A DNA stretch of 64,000 nt from a virus: IMG/VR virus record IMGVR_UViG_3300033146_003395, positions 17,736 to 81,735 of that record. One strand, written 5' to 3'. The notes below the pieces were generated by a model. It was not told where the DNA came from and made no database searches. It was given only the letters and a program-made list of their open reading frames with translations. The translations under genes were made by a program, and so were the position numbers. Shown piece by piece: positions 24,737-33,187 of the stretch (position 1 is the first letter of the stretch; every line of letters starts with the position of its first letter).

Positions 24737-24939
24737 AAAAATTATCAGATTTAATAATAGGTGATTTAGTTGAATTTAAACTTGAAGCATTTAATCAAAG
24801 AGTTTATAAAGTAACAGATTTTAGAGATAACTGGAATATTATTAAATTACTAGATTTAACATACGGTGGAGAAACTTGGTGGCAAAAAGATAAGCTTAAA
24901 GAAATAACACCTGAAGAATGGCCGGAGTATTTCGTATGA
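24733..24939 (+). CDS. Small SH3-like hypothetical protein ending in WPEYFV
   Basis: A 68-residue protein beginning MKKLSDLIIGDLVEFKL with alternating beta strands, resembling a small SH3-type barrel. The following gene starts with a related pattern (MKKLEDFPIGTEIVYI), suggesting tandem duplication. Confidence 0.65.
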   Translation: MKKLSDLIIGDLVEFKLEAFNQRVYKVTDFRDNWNIIKLLDLTYGGETWWQKDKLKEITPEEWPEYFV

Positions 24940-25166
24940 AAAAATTAGAAGATTTTCCAATAGGAACTGAAATAGTTTATATACCAAATCTGATTAAACA
25001 TAAAGCAATCCATAAGAGTTGGATTGTACAGAATATTTCAGTAAATAACAATTTAGTTTGTGGAGTAAAAGATTCAGAAGGTTGGACTGGTATTCAAGAA
25101 AAAGATTTAGATAATTATATGGTTATTGATGATGTAAAAATAAATTACCCGGAGTATTTCGTATGA
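24936..25166 (+). CDS. Small SH3-like hypothetical protein ending in YPEYFV
   Basis: A 76-residue protein. ATG 24936, inside the ATGA overlap and 8 bp after GGAG, is preferred to an in-frame ATG at 24918 that would lie within the preceding gene. Probably a paralog of the previous small protein. Confidence 0.65.
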   Translation: MKKLEDFPIGTEIVYIPNLIKHKAIHKSWIVQNISVNNNLVCGVKDSEGWTGIQEKDLDNYMVIDDVKINYPEYFV

Positions 25167-25402
25167 TAGAACAAGAATTAGAGATGTCATTTGATGCTGA
25201 TATGCACATGAAAGTATTAAATGATGCTAAAGATGCTTTACTCGAAAATGCTAATATTCATGATGTTAAAAGCTTAATTCAAATCCGCCAATATTGTAAT
25301 AATCCTGGAGAATTCCAGATAGTAGACTGTTACGATAAAGTCGCAATTGACTTAGACTTATATAATAAATTAAATAAAGATTTCCCGGAGTATTTCGTAT
25401 GA
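25163..25402 (+). CDS. Small hypothetical protein ending in FPEYFV
   Basis: A 79-residue, acidic, helical protein between two CCGGAGTATTTCGTATGA junctions. Unknown function. Confidence 0.7.
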   Translation: MIEQELEMSFDADMHMKVLNDAKDALLENANIHDVKSLIQIRQYCNNPGEFQIVDCYDKVAIDLDLYNKLNKDFPEYFV

Positions 25403-25617
25403 AAAATAAAGAATTAAAAGATAATTATGAAGAGCTTACAGAAGAGCTAAGATATTATAAAAACAGAGTTAATGAGCATAGTCAAATCAGACCGTCTGAA
25501 CCAGGTAAAAGACTTGACCAATGGAGATTAGGTTGGAATATATTTCATAATAATGTTGCTAGACTTGAAAAAATAGTGCAAACATTCAAAGATGAACACC
25601 CGGAGTTTTTTGTATGA
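25399..25617 (+). CDS. Small coiled hypothetical protein ending in HPEFFV
   Basis: A 72-residue helical, charged protein (KNKELKDNYEELTEELRYY start), probably a coiled coil. Tag variant HPEFFV; GGAG in the tag codes for the SD of the next gene. Confidence 0.7.
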   Translation: MKNKELKDNYEELTEELRYYKNRVNEHSQIRPSEPGKRLDQWRLGWNIFHNNVARLEKIVQTFKDEHPEFFV

Positions 25618-25868
25618 GACCAGAAATAAATAGTTTCAGTGTCGATGAAAAACAGTTTTGGTATGTTACAACTAACCTAGATGATAAAAACGTTAATATG
25701 TCTAACCTAGATTATCTTTGTAATGATTTTGTGATAAGAGGTTGGAAAGATACTGTTACTAATTATGGAGCTGATGAAGCTAACAATATGATTATTCACG
25801 AAGATTTATCAGCAATTAATAATTTTTTAGAACAATTTAGAGAAGATTGTCCTGAGTATTTTGTATAA
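25614..25868 (+). CDS. Small hypothetical protein ending in CPEYFV
   Basis: An 84-residue acidic protein coupled to the previous gene; the next gene starts 9 bp after its stop. Unknown function. Confidence 0.7.
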   Translation: MRPEINSFSVDEKQFWYVTTNLDDKNVNMSNLDYLCNDFVIRGWKDTVTNYGADEANNMIIHEDLSAINNFLEQFREDCPEYFV

Positions 25869-25876
25869 GAGATATT

Positions 25877-26170
25877 ATGGGAAATGAAATTTTAGAAATG
25901 ACATTTGGAGATATAATAAATGACCCCGTAAAAGTGCCTGAGTATGATTATAAGATTTACTTATACTATAACGAAACATTAGCGAAACTTAAATCATTAG
26001 ATTCAATAACAATATTAGTTAGACTTGAAAATGAAGAATCTGCTAATCACTCTGGTGTAGCACTTGGCATTATTTTAGATACCGAAAAAAGAAAAGCAAT
26101 AAACCCAAAGTACCTAAAATTTCTTTGTTTAAATTCTGAACGTGATGAGTTCCCGGAGTATTTCGTATGA
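25877..26170 (+). CDS. Small hypothetical protein ending in FPEYFV
   Basis: A 97-residue protein with an SH3/beta-barrel-like middle (SITILVRLENEE). SD is GAGATATT. The C-terminal tag overlaps the next start. Confidence 0.7.
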   Translation: MGNEILEMTFGDIINDPVKVPEYDYKIYLYYNETLAKLKSLDSITILVRLENEESANHSGVALGIILDTEKRKAINPKYLKFLCLNSERDEFPEYFV

Positions 26171-26493
26171 TTAAAAATGAACATGGATTTGGTAACACAC
26201 ATCTGAAACTTAATAATAAAAGAGATAAAGTAAAACTGCACCCTCATGAATATTTCAAAAAGAACTATGATTTCGATGGAGTAACTTATAATTTCTTTCC
26301 AGAGCCTTTTACAAATGCTTTAGAAGGTGTTACTCCAGCAATGACTGGTGAAATATATGAAGTAGTTGAAGAAGGCTCAAACGGTACTATAATAATAATT
26401 AAAACTGAACTTGGAAATATTACAAAACCTGTAGGCAAATGGGCTATTGAAGAATTATATACTTTAGAAGATAATCCTGAATATTATGTCTAA
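26167..26493 (+). CDS. Hypothetical protein ending in NPEYYV
   Basis: A 108-residue protein and the last of the tagged run; a new promoter follows. Its tag uses GAA, with no SD function needed. Beta-rich C-terminal half; unknown function. Confidence 0.7.
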   Translation: MIKNEHGFGNTHLKLNNKRDKVKLHPHEYFKKNYDFDGVTYNFFPEPFTNALEGVTPAMTGEIYEVVEEGSNGTIIIIKTELGNITKPVGKWAIEELYTLEDNPEYYV

Positions 26494-26514
26494 TTCTTTT
26501 GGAATTTAAGCTCC

Positions 26515-26538
26515 GTTTAATGTTAAACATGGTATAAT
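26515..26538 (+). promoter_or_regulatory. Early/middle promoter with upstream inverted repeat
   Basis: GTTTAA-TG-TTAAAC at 26515-26528, spacer ATGG, extended -10 TGGTATAAT to 26538. Confidence 0.85.
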
Positions 26539-26566
26539 ATAGTATATAAGAAAAGAAGGATATTAA

Positions 26567-26827
26567 ATGACAATTAAAGAAATAACTAAAATTGAGATAA
26601 CAGAATTAAATATAGCAATCATTGATAATTGTAATAGTAGTGAAGATACTGCTAAAACTATTGAAGCAGTTGCAGAAGTAATTATTAAAAATTCTAAACT
26701 TATGTTAGAAAGAGAAACTCAATTACAAATGAGAATTGAAGCACTTGAAGAAAAACTTCGTAAAAATCGAGAAGAAGAAGTTTATACACAAGCTGAAATT
26801 GATTCATATAATGGGATGGGTAAATAG
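26567..26827 (+). CDS. Small coiled-coil hypothetical protein
   Basis: An 86-residue protein; residues 40-75 form a clear Glu/Leu/Lys coiled coil. It has no PEYFV tag. First gene after the promoter, with GAAGGATATTAA as SD. Confidence 0.7.
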   Translation: MTIKEITKIEITELNIAIIDNCNSSEDTAKTIEAVAEVIIKNSKLMLERETQLQMRIEALEEKLRKNREEEVYTQAEIDSYNGMGK

Positions 26828-27253
26828 ATGGAAAGATTATTTGCGGATAACACACCTACTTTGTTAGGATTTGAAATTACTTTAGAAATAGCAAGAGAAT
26901 ATGATTGGTCAATGGAGCGTACGATGGCCGAACTAAGACTTACTTTGTATAACAGTTTAGATTTAGCTTCTGAAGATAAAACAATGGCTTTAGATGAACT
27001 TCAAGAGATTAAAGATACTGAAGAAAATGAATCAGTATTAGCAACTATTCACGAATTAAGCAAAAAAGAAGCTAAAATTTCTTTAGAAATGTCAGATACT
27101 TGGTATGAAATTGATACATTAAAAAGAGAATATCCGGAAATATATCAAGCACTTGAAGATGATATTCCAGAAGGAATTAGAGGTAATGATTTTTATAAAG
27201 AAATGCACGTTCGCTTAAAAAGAGAGTTCAGAGAAATTTGGAAGGAACTATAA
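26828..27253 (+). CDS. Hypothetical helical protein
   Basis: A 141-residue acidic helical protein directly following the previous stop. It contains EYPEIYQAL, a sequence like the PEYFV tag but internal. The end overlaps the next ATG (TAATG). Unknown function. Confidence 0.7.
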   Translation: MERLFADNTPTLLGFEITLEIAREYDWSMERTMAELRLTLYNSLDLASEDKTMALDELQEIKDTEENESVLATIHELSKKEAKISLEMSDTWYEIDTLKREYPEIYQALEDDIPEGIRGNDFYKEMHVRLKREFREIWKEL

Positions 27254-27600
27254 TGTTAGAATTTAATGCTGAACAAAATAAATTTGTAGCAACTCAACTA
27301 ATGAATAAATACCCAGAGATTTATGAAGAATTAACTGAAGATTTTGATAGACTTCCTGCTGGAGATTTGCAAGCGATATTAGCTGTTATTAAAGAAATTA
27401 AATTGGGGAAGAAAATCCAGGCTATTAAAGAAGTTATAAGTATCTTAGGGCTAGGCTTAAAAGAAGCTAAAGACTATGTGGAAGCACTAGAAGGTCCAAT
27501 GCAAGAAACTTCAGATGGTACAAGAATTCGTACAATTAAACCTGAGATATTAACTCGATTAGCATATTATCAGGAGAAATACCCAGAGTATTTCGTATAG
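27253..27600 (+). CDS. Protein with ribosomal L7/L12 C-terminal-like segment, ending in YPEYFV
   Basis: A 115-residue protein. Residues 52-80 (LGKKIQAIKEVISILGLGLKEAKDYVEAL, abbreviated here) show the K-I-x-x-I-K-x-V-x5-GLGLKEAKxxVE pattern of the L7/L12 C-terminal domain, the part that recruits translation factors. ATG 27253 follows GAAGGAACT and overlaps the previous stop. It could touch the ribosome or simply reuse the fold; no experiment is implied. Confidence 0.7.
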   Translation: MLEFNAEQNKFVATQLMNKYPEIYEELTEDFDRLPAGDLQAILAVIKEIKLGKKIQAIKEVISILGLGLKEAKDYVEALEGPMQETSDGTRIRTIKPEILTRLAYYQEKYPEYFV

Positions 27601-27608
27601 GAGATAAT

Positions 27609-27941
27609 ATGAAAAATAAATTAAGTGATTTAGAAGTAGATGATGTATTTCTTGTAAATTACAAATATGAAGACCAAGATTTTGATATTATTTGTGCAGT
27701 TATGGAAACAGATAATATAGAAGTTGATGGAATGCCAGGTATTAAAATTTCAGATTTGAAAACATTCAATGGTGAAGATTTAGATTATGAATATAATATT
27801 TCTTTAGAAGGATATGATAGTGGTTTTATGGGAGATAAGAAGCCAGAAATTACAAATCAATTTACATTCAAAGAGTTCTTATTCAGTCACCAAAGTGTTT
27901 TAGGGAGATTAGAAGAAGAAAGACCAGAATATTTTGTTTAA
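27609..27941 (+). CDS. Hypothetical protein ending in RPEYFV
   Basis: A 110-residue acidic protein, SD GGAGATAAT. Probably a small beta domain followed by a helical tail; no motif recognised. Confidence 0.7.
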   Translation: MKNKLSDLEVDDVFLVNYKYEDQDFDIICAVMETDNIEVDGMPGIKISDLKTFNGEDLDYEYNISLEGYDSGFMGDKKPEITNQFTFKEFLFSHQSVLGRLEEERPEYFV

Positions 27942-27949
27942 GGAGAATA

Positions 27950-28144
27950 ATGAAAACAATACTTTTAAGTATTCCTGAACATGTAAAAAGAGTAAATTCT
28001 TTTTACCTAAGAAAAAATCATTATTTAATAAATGATGAAAAAATACCTCACAATTATGAAATAGATGATTATGAAATGTATGATTTTCATGTAATTATAA
28101 AAGCGGTGTTAGTTACTTTGTATAAAGAAGAAAATATATTATAG
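27950..28144 (+). CDS. Small hypothetical protein
   Basis: A 64-residue protein with SD AAGGAGAATA and no C-terminal tag (ends EENIL). Unknown function. Confidence 0.65.
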   Translation: MKTILLSIPEHVKRVNSFYLRKNHYLINDEKIPHNYEIDDYEMYDFHVIIKAVLVTLYKEENIL

Positions 28145-28152
28145 GAGATTTA

Positions 28153-28449
28153 ATGTCACTTTGTATGATAGAGCCTGAATAGTTCGGAGAGAAATTTGAA
28201 GACGTAGGAAATACAGAAATTATTTCAATGAATTATGATAAGAGTTTTTTCAAAAATTGGAATGGGCATTATTTAGTTGGTATCGATTATTTGGATAATA
28301 CTGATTGTACTTATTATGTATTTTCACCTAAGAGAGCAATCTCAAATTCACGATTAACTATTAAAGTTAAGCATGATACAAAATATGAATTTACACCTGA
28401 AATCGCCGAGAGAATAATCCCAGAATTATTCCCAGAGCATTTAATTTAA
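28153..28449 (+). pseudogene. Small tagged gene interrupted by an in-frame amber codon
   Basis: From ATG 28153 (SD AGGAGATTTA) the frame reads MSLCMIEPE, hits TAG at 28180-28182, and continues open as FGEKFEDVGNTEIISMNYDK to the end FPEHLI at 28449. Without the TAG it would be a 98-residue protein of the usual tagged type. A shorter product from ATG 28228 (73 residues) is possible but has a weak SD. It may be a nonsense mutation (CAG to TAG), readthrough, or a sequencing error. Confidence 0.6.
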
Positions 28450-28464
28450 TCTTAAGGAGATGAA

Positions 28465-28761
28465 ATGAAAAACGAAATAGTAGAAAACGGAGTTGAAGTA
28501 GAAGTATTAGAGACTGATGAAGACTTTAATAACTTTCAAAAACTAGCCGAAGGTATCAATGATGGATTAGCACAAGTTGCTATGGAAAACCAAATGACTC
28601 AAGACAATAAAGAACAACCTATTTTTTATGGTGAGTATGATGGTGAAACTATCGGTGAAATGATGGGTGAATTTTATGAAGCAACTCAATTTTTACCTGA
28701 AAATAAAGATGGATTTGTTGATGGAACATTCGTAGTTAATGTAACATTTATTAAAAGCTAA
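28465..28761 (+). CDS. Acidic hypothetical protein
   Basis: A 98-residue, strongly acidic protein with SD AAGGAGATGAA. No tag and no family recognised. The stop overlaps the next ATG. Confidence 0.7.
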   Translation: MKNEIVENGVEVEVLETDEDFNNFQKLAEGINDGLAQVAMENQMTQDNKEQPIFYGEYDGETIGEMMGEFYEATQFLPENKDGFVDGTFVVNVTFIKS

Positions 28762-29231
28762 TGAGACGGCTACAAACTCTCAAGGGTGTCAAATACCTAA
28801 ATGATAGAGTGGGCGAAACCTTCTATCATGTAAAATTACAGGGGATTACGAAATATACTTTAAAAAGTTTCTCTCTGGATTTTGCAATATTTGATGGCGG
28901 CAGGTGTAAAAGAAAAGCACCAAGAGGGAATGAATTTTATAGAGATAAGAAAACAATCCTTTATTATATAAAGATTAAAGGATTAAATAACGAAGATTTA
29001 TATAAAATCGGTGTTACTTTATATAAAGGATCTATAGAAAAAAGTCTAAAGAAAAGATTCCATAGGCAAGAATATGAATTAATTCAATCGGAGATATTTA
29101 AAGACGGAAGTGAAGCTTTTGTTTTAGAACAACAAATATTAAAATTTAATAGAGAATATAGATACTTGGGTGAGAAAGTACTTAAAGCCGGTAACACTGA
29201 ATTGTTTATTAAAAATTTAATATTAGATTAA
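28761..29231 (+). CDS. Truncated homing-endonuclease-like protein (GIY-YIG-type domain)
   Basis: A 156-residue protein. The C-terminal 100 residues are nearly identical to the GIY-YIG-like domain at 19057 and 37041 (NEFYRDKKTILYYIKIKG, LYKIGVTLYK). The zinc repeats are missing; instead the first 53 residues (MRRLQTLKGVKYLNDRVGE...) are unrelated. This looks like a recombinant in which the nuclease domain joined the start of another small gene. Confidence 0.65.
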   Translation: MRRLQTLKGVKYLNDRVGETFYHVKLQGITKYTLKSFSLDFAIFDGGRCKRKAPRGNEFYRDKKTILYYIKIKGLNNEDLYKIGVTLYKGSIEKSLKKRFHRQEYELIQSEIFKDGSEAFVLEQQILKFNREYRYLGEKVLKAGNTELFIKNLILD

Positions 29232-29242
29232 AGTTATTATAG

Positions 29243-29248
29243 TATAAT
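29243..29248 (+). promoter_or_regulatory. Possible promoter
   Basis: TATAAT within TTATTATAGTATAATAG. It lacks the inverted-repeat box and TG extension of the main family but closely matches the sequence at 30346-30357. Confidence 0.45.
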
Positions 29249-29264
29249 AGTACAAGGAGTTAAT

Positions 29265-29426
29265 ATGCACTGTATAGATAAAATCGCCGATAAAATTAAT
29301 GATTTAAAAATAGAGCTTGATATTAACCGGAGCGACCTCGGCGGAGATGAAGATAAGTTATATACTAAATCTATTCTCTTAGAATTAAAAAAATTAAAAG
29401 AGGAATACCCAGAGTATTTCGTATAA
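29265..29426 (+). CDS. Small hypothetical protein ending in YPEYFV
   Basis: A 53-residue helical, charged protein (MHCIDKIADKIND...) with SD AAGGAGTTAAT and the full tag. Tag and SD together support it as a real gene despite its size. Confidence 0.65.
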   Translation: MHCIDKIADKINDLKIELDINRSDLGGDEDKLYTKSILLELKKLKEEYPEYFV

Positions 29427-29435
29427 GGAAAAAGA

Positions 29436-29693
29436 ATGAATGAATGGATTAAATTAATATTTGGTGGAATGTTAGTATTATTAGGGGCTTTCTTAACTTG
29501 GGTTTCTGCAGTTTCAATAAGTTTAGCAGCATACACTTTCGTGATATTATTAATATTGAATATTACAGGTTTAATTGCGATTGGTTGGTGGGTCTTATGG
29601 GCACCATTATTAATGTTTTTCGGTGGATTTCTTGCAATAGGAATTAATTTATTTTTAACTTTCCTTGGTGTTGCAATTGCATCGGACGTATAA
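29436..29693 (+). CDS. Small membrane protein
   Basis: An 85-residue protein, almost entirely hydrophobic, with two or three transmembrane segments (about 5-30, 33-50, 55-80). Coupled to the next gene (TAATG). Unknown role. Confidence 0.65.
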   Translation: MNEWIKLIFGGMLVLLGAFLTWVSAVSISLAAYTFVILLILNITGLIAIGWWVLWAPLLMFFGGFLAIGINLFLTFLGVAIASDV

Positions 29694-29887
29694 TGATAGT
29701 TAAAATATATGATTACACGGATGCAAGTGGAGAATTAATCTTAGAAGATTACGAATATAATAAGAATGATGCAATGTTATTATGTAATGTAGACTTGATT
29801 ACAGTTGAAGACCAAGATTATGAAGTATTTGAAACAAAAATAAGAGCGTATGCAACAGTGCTCGAAATAGCAGTAAGGAAACATTAA
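29693..29887 (+). CDS. Small hypothetical protein
   Basis: A 64-residue acidic protein between two TAATG junctions. No recognisable motif. Confidence 0.6.
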   Translation: MIVKIYDYTDASGELILEDYEYNKNDAMLLCNVDLITVEDQDYEVFETKIRAYATVLEIAVRKH

Positions 29888-30087
29888 TGGAATTAAATAT
29901 TGTTTATATTGAAGACCACGATGAAGAAGACCAAGAGGCGAAATTTGTTTGTCCTCAATGTCACGGCATCGTAGAGTATCAAACATTTGAGAGAAAATCA
30001 AGTAATCCAATTTATGATTGGAATTGCGGAAGTTGTTTCAGTGCTGTACCAGTAGAAGAATTACACCTAAAATTGAAGGAGAAATAG
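29887..30087 (+). CDS. Small zinc-ribbon protein
   Basis: A 66-residue protein with a zinc-ribbon pattern, CPQC near residue 22 and CGSC about 30 residues later. Probably a small metal-binding adaptor or DNA/RNA-binding protein. The stop TAG overlaps a GTG start. Confidence 0.7.
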   Translation: MELNIVYIEDHDEEDQEAKFVCPQCHGIVEYQTFERKSSNPIYDWNCGSCFSAVPVEELHLKLKEK

Positions 30088-30329
30088 TGAAAGAACAATA
30101 TCAAGAAACGTGGCAAAGAAAATGGGGATTTAGTAAACTAGAATTTCACCCACTATTACTAGCAGCAGTATTCGGATTTACTGGATTATTTCTTGGTAAA
30201 GTATATTTTGATATGGCTTTATTATTTTTATTCTACACTGTAGTGTATTTCATTATAGATGTTGTATTAATTGGTGCCAGAATATTCTGGGCAGGTTATA
30301 AAGAAATGAAAAAAGATACTGAGATTTAA
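30087..30329 (+). CDS. Small membrane protein (GTG start)
   Basis: An 80-residue protein with two hydrophobic segments (about 24-40 and 44-66). GTG 30087 is chosen because AAGGAGAAA lies just upstream and the previous stop overlaps it; an in-frame ATG at 30018 would lie deep inside the zinc-ribbon gene. Confidence 0.6.
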   Translation: MKEQYQETWQRKWGFSKLEFHPLLLAAVFGFTGLFLGKVYFDMALLFLFYTVVYFIIDVVLIGARIFWAGYKEMKKDTEI

Positions 30330-30333
30330 TCTC

Positions 30334-30357
30334 GGTCTAATAATATTATAGTATAAT
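30334..30357 (+). promoter_or_regulatory. Probable promoter of the helicase gene
   Basis: TATAAT at 30352-30357 in TATTATAGTATAATA, 22 bp before the helicase start. The usual inverted-repeat box is not recognisable. Confidence 0.5.
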
Positions 30358-30379
30358 AATATAAACAGGCAGGAATGAA

Positions 30380-31783
30380 ATGGACGAAATAATCTACCTA
30401 TGTATGGGATATTTTGAAGCAAAAGGTGCAAATTTTATTACAAACACTGGAAAAGCTGTTCAAGTAGAATATCAAAATGATAACTCATGGTTTTGGTACA
30501 GTGATTACCCATATAAATTGCATCACCATGATAAGTGGAAATCAATTGATGCTTTCTCTGAAATCACGAAACTTAAAGAACATAAAAAATTATGGCAAAT
30601 TAAGTGTGACCAAGATATGACAGATTTACTACAATCTGACGAGCAGGAGTTCTATCAGATTCAGGTCGATACACAAGACTTAACTGCTCATTCAAAAGAT
30701 GTAAGTTGTTTCCTAGAAAATTATAATATACTAAAAGTTAAGTCTCCAATGGCTACAAGAAAATCTAACATTATTGAAGAGACAATTAAACAGTGTAACA
30801 CACAAAATAAAAGTGTACTGTTTATTACAAATAGGGTTTCACTTTCTCACGATATAGCTGACAAATATGCTCAATATGGACTTAAGCATTATCAGAAAAG
30901 AGAGTACAATAAAGGTGATAATCTTGTTGTACAATTTGACTCGTTATTTTATTATAATCCAGATGATTTTGATGTTGTTATTTTAGATGAGGTCTCATCA
31001 CTAATTTTATATATGACTGATACTTATCAAGGTAAAGAAGAAAGATTTAACGATAACCTGAATACTTTTTCAGCCTTAAAAACTAAGCAGTTCTTAATAT
31101 TAGATGCTTTCATTATTAACTTTCCTTTTCATGGGAAAACTCTAGGAATTTATAACAAGTTTAGAGAAGAGCTGCAAGTAATTGAGTACTCAGATAAACC
31201 AAATTTTGAGGCTAAGATTGTTCGTGAAACTGGTAAAGGTTTAATCTCAGTGTCAAGCAATGAGAAAAGATTCTTAACTAATTTAGAAGCTAAACTCAGA
31301 AAACGCGGTTATAAAGTTTTAATGTTAACAGGTGACACAAAAGATAAGCCCAGGGTTTATAAAACGCTAGAAATGCGAACCATTCCTTATGATGCAATTC
31401 TGTATAGTCCAACATTAACAGTTGGTGTAAGTATTTTCGCTGAGATTAAACATCATTTTCACTATGATAACTCAGGAACTATATCAGTGATTGACTCTAT
31501 GCAAATGACCAGAAGAGTTAGGAATGCTAAAGAACTTCACTATTTTATCAGAGGTAGAGCATCATATAAAGCAACAGATATTAACAATATTGAACGTAAT
31601 TTAAAAGAGTTCAGAATTATGAATGAGTATGGTGTAACTTTCGGGATTACTAATACTGGTAAAATGCTAGCCGAATTTAGAAGGACTAAAAATATCCTAG
31701 CAAATTCTCACAAGTATGCTTTCCGTTCATTATTGTTATATCAATTTAAAGCAGTAACTTATAATAATCAGAGGGTTTATTAA
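30380..31783 (+). CDS. SF2 helicase-like protein, origin-binding (UL9-type) family
   Basis: A 467-residue protein with the motifs of the phage/herpesvirus origin-binding helicase group: SPMATRKSN (motif I region, about 121), LFITNRVSLSHDIADKY (Ia), LDEVSS (motif II, about 203), GDTKDKPRVYK, LYSPTLTVGVSI and MQMTRRVRNAKELHYF (motif VI). The Walker A loop is unusual: ATRKS replaces GTGKS/T, losing the glycines while keeping the Lys. It may open replication origins or act as a helicase with altered ATP binding. It is alone between two promoters. Confidence 0.75.
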   Translation: MDEIIYLCMGYFEAKGANFITNTGKAVQVEYQNDNSWFWYSDYPYKLHHHDKWKSIDAFSEITKLKEHKKLWQIKCDQDMTDLLQSDEQEFYQIQVDTQDLTAHSKDVSCFLENYNILKVKSPMATRKSNIIEETIKQCNTQNKSVLFITNRVSLSHDIADKYAQYGLKHYQKREYNKGDNLVVQFDSLFYYNPDDFDVVILDEVSSLILYMTDTYQGKEERFNDNLNTFSALKTKQFLILDAFIINFPFHGKTLGIYNKFREELQVIEYSDKPNFEAKIVRETGKGLISVSSNEKRFLTNLEAKLRKRGYKVLMLTGDTKDKPRVYKTLEMRTIPYDAILYSPTLTVGVSIFAEIKHHFHYDNSGTISVIDSMQMTRRVRNAKELHYFIRGRASYKATDINNIERNLKEFRIMNEYGVTFGITNTGKMLAEFRRTKNILANSHKYAFRSLLLYQFKAVTYNNQRVY

Positions 31784-31831
31784 TCCTCTGAATCCTCTAA
31801 TTCTTTTTAAAACTTAAGGTATTTAAGCTCC

Positions 31832-31855
31832 GTTTAATGTAAAACATGGTATAAT
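31832..31855 (+). promoter_or_regulatory. Early/middle promoter with upstream inverted repeat
   Basis: GTTTAATGTAAAAC (one mismatch in the repeat) at 31832-31845, spacer ATGG, extended -10 to 31855. Confidence 0.8.
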
Positions 31856-31884
31856 ATAGTATATAAAGAAAAGAAGGATAAATT

Positions 31885-32220
31885 ATGGAAGCTAAAATAT
31901 TACATTTTAACGATACAATCCGTAGAGATATAAACGGAGCTGGAAGTAGATTAGAACTTAAATCATTAGCCTTTGAGGGTTATTTAAACTTAGGTTATAA
32001 TACAGTTGCTAGAGTCCTGGTATCTGGTAATACTGATGAGATCTTAAGAAATTCATTTAAACTTACAAATTCATTCGATACTTTCTGGGGAGATAATGCA
32101 GATGTAACTTGTTATAATCCTAAATGTCGTTCAACTTCAGTTGGTGATTTAATCCAGGTAGGAAATGAAATTCATATTGTTGCATCAGCAGGATTTGAAT
32201 ATCTTTGTGAGGTAAAATAA
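31885..32220 (+). CDS. Hypothetical protein
   Basis: A 111-residue soluble protein with two Cys in CYNPKC near residue 76. SD GAAGGATAAATT. No tag. Coupled to the next gene (TAATG). Function unknown. Confidence 0.7.
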   Translation: MEAKILHFNDTIRRDINGAGSRLELKSLAFEGYLNLGYNTVARVLVSGNTDEILRNSFKLTNSFDTFWGDNADVTCYNPKCRSTSVGDLIQVGNEIHIVASAGFEYLCEVK

Positions 32221-32927
32221 TGCAAGAATTAGACACTTATAATAAATACGTTAAAGAGTACGCTCATTTATTTGATAGAGATTTTGAAGGTGGTTTAAGT
32301 AACCCTGAGATTATTGAGCTTGCTAATGCTGTTAAACAAGTAAATTATATGATTAATAATAAGGCAAAAAATCTTAGAAATATTTACGATTACCAAAAGA
32401 AATGTTTAACATTTCCAGAGTATGATGAAAGACATAGCAAAACATTTAAGGGATATGGTAGAATATATTTTGATAGATTTGTTGAAAATATTAATTCAGT
32501 AAATTTCTTTGAATTGCTTACATCAAAACGTAAGAAAAATTCTAATATCATTTTTAAAACAGATAATCATAGAGATGAATTTAATGCTAAAACATTTAGT
32601 GATATGTTTAATCAATTCAAATTAATTTGTGATGAGTATGATGATTATTTTAATAACCAAGAATTTTATATTAAGAGATTCTTAGATACTGGTGATTCTA
32701 CTAAAGATAAAGTAGTATCTTATGATAGACAATCACTTTATATTGGATATTTTGACGAGAGTGCAGCAGATATTTCTGGACTAGTTTATAATATTAACCA
32801 TGATAAGGATAGTGTTTTCGATTTTCATACAGTAGAATTTTCAGTTCCTTTAGAAAAAATAGATAACAAATATTATCAAGGTCTAAATGATTACATGAAA
32901 AACTTTTTTCCAGAGTATATAGTATGA
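32220..32927 (+). CDS. Hypothetical protein ending in FPEYIV
   Basis: A 235-residue, mainly helical protein, the largest of the tagged set. Rich in Asp, Asn and Lys; no catalytic motif seen. Its tag GAG codon lies 8 bp before the next overlapping ATG. Confidence 0.7.
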   Translation: MQELDTYNKYVKEYAHLFDRDFEGGLSNPEIIELANAVKQVNYMINNKAKNLRNIYDYQKKCLTFPEYDERHSKTFKGYGRIYFDRFVENINSVNFFELLTSKRKKNSNIIFKTDNHRDEFNAKTFSDMFNQFKLICDEYDDYFNNQEFYIKRFLDTGDSTKDKVVSYDRQSLYIGYFDESAADISGLVYNINHDKDSVFDFHTVEFSVPLEKIDNKYYQGLNDYMKNFFPEYIV

Positions 32928-33187
32928 TTAAAAACCCAACAGAACAACAATTGCAAGCTTTAGATTTTAATGTTATTGTATATATTACAGTCCGTAAAGA
33001 AAAGATTAAGTGTTTCTCTGGAAATTCATTACCAGATAATCTAAGAGGTACAACTTTTAAAGCATCTCGCACTGGCTCACATACAATACAACCTAATAAA
33101 CCATTAGGTGGATATTGGCATGACATTGTAGCTGAGCAGATAGAAGAGATTTATACTAAGGATGAAGATACTGAGTATTTTGTATGA
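32924..33187 (+). CDS. Small hypothetical protein ending in DTEYFV
   Basis: An 87-residue protein, probably a small beta domain. The tag lacks the Pro (TEYFV) but keeps the GAG/ATGA coupling. Confidence 0.7.
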   Translation: MIKNPTEQQLQALDFNVIVYITVRKEKIKCFSGNSLPDNLRGTTFKASRTGSHTIQPNKPLGGYWHDIVAEQIEEIYTKDEDTEYFV

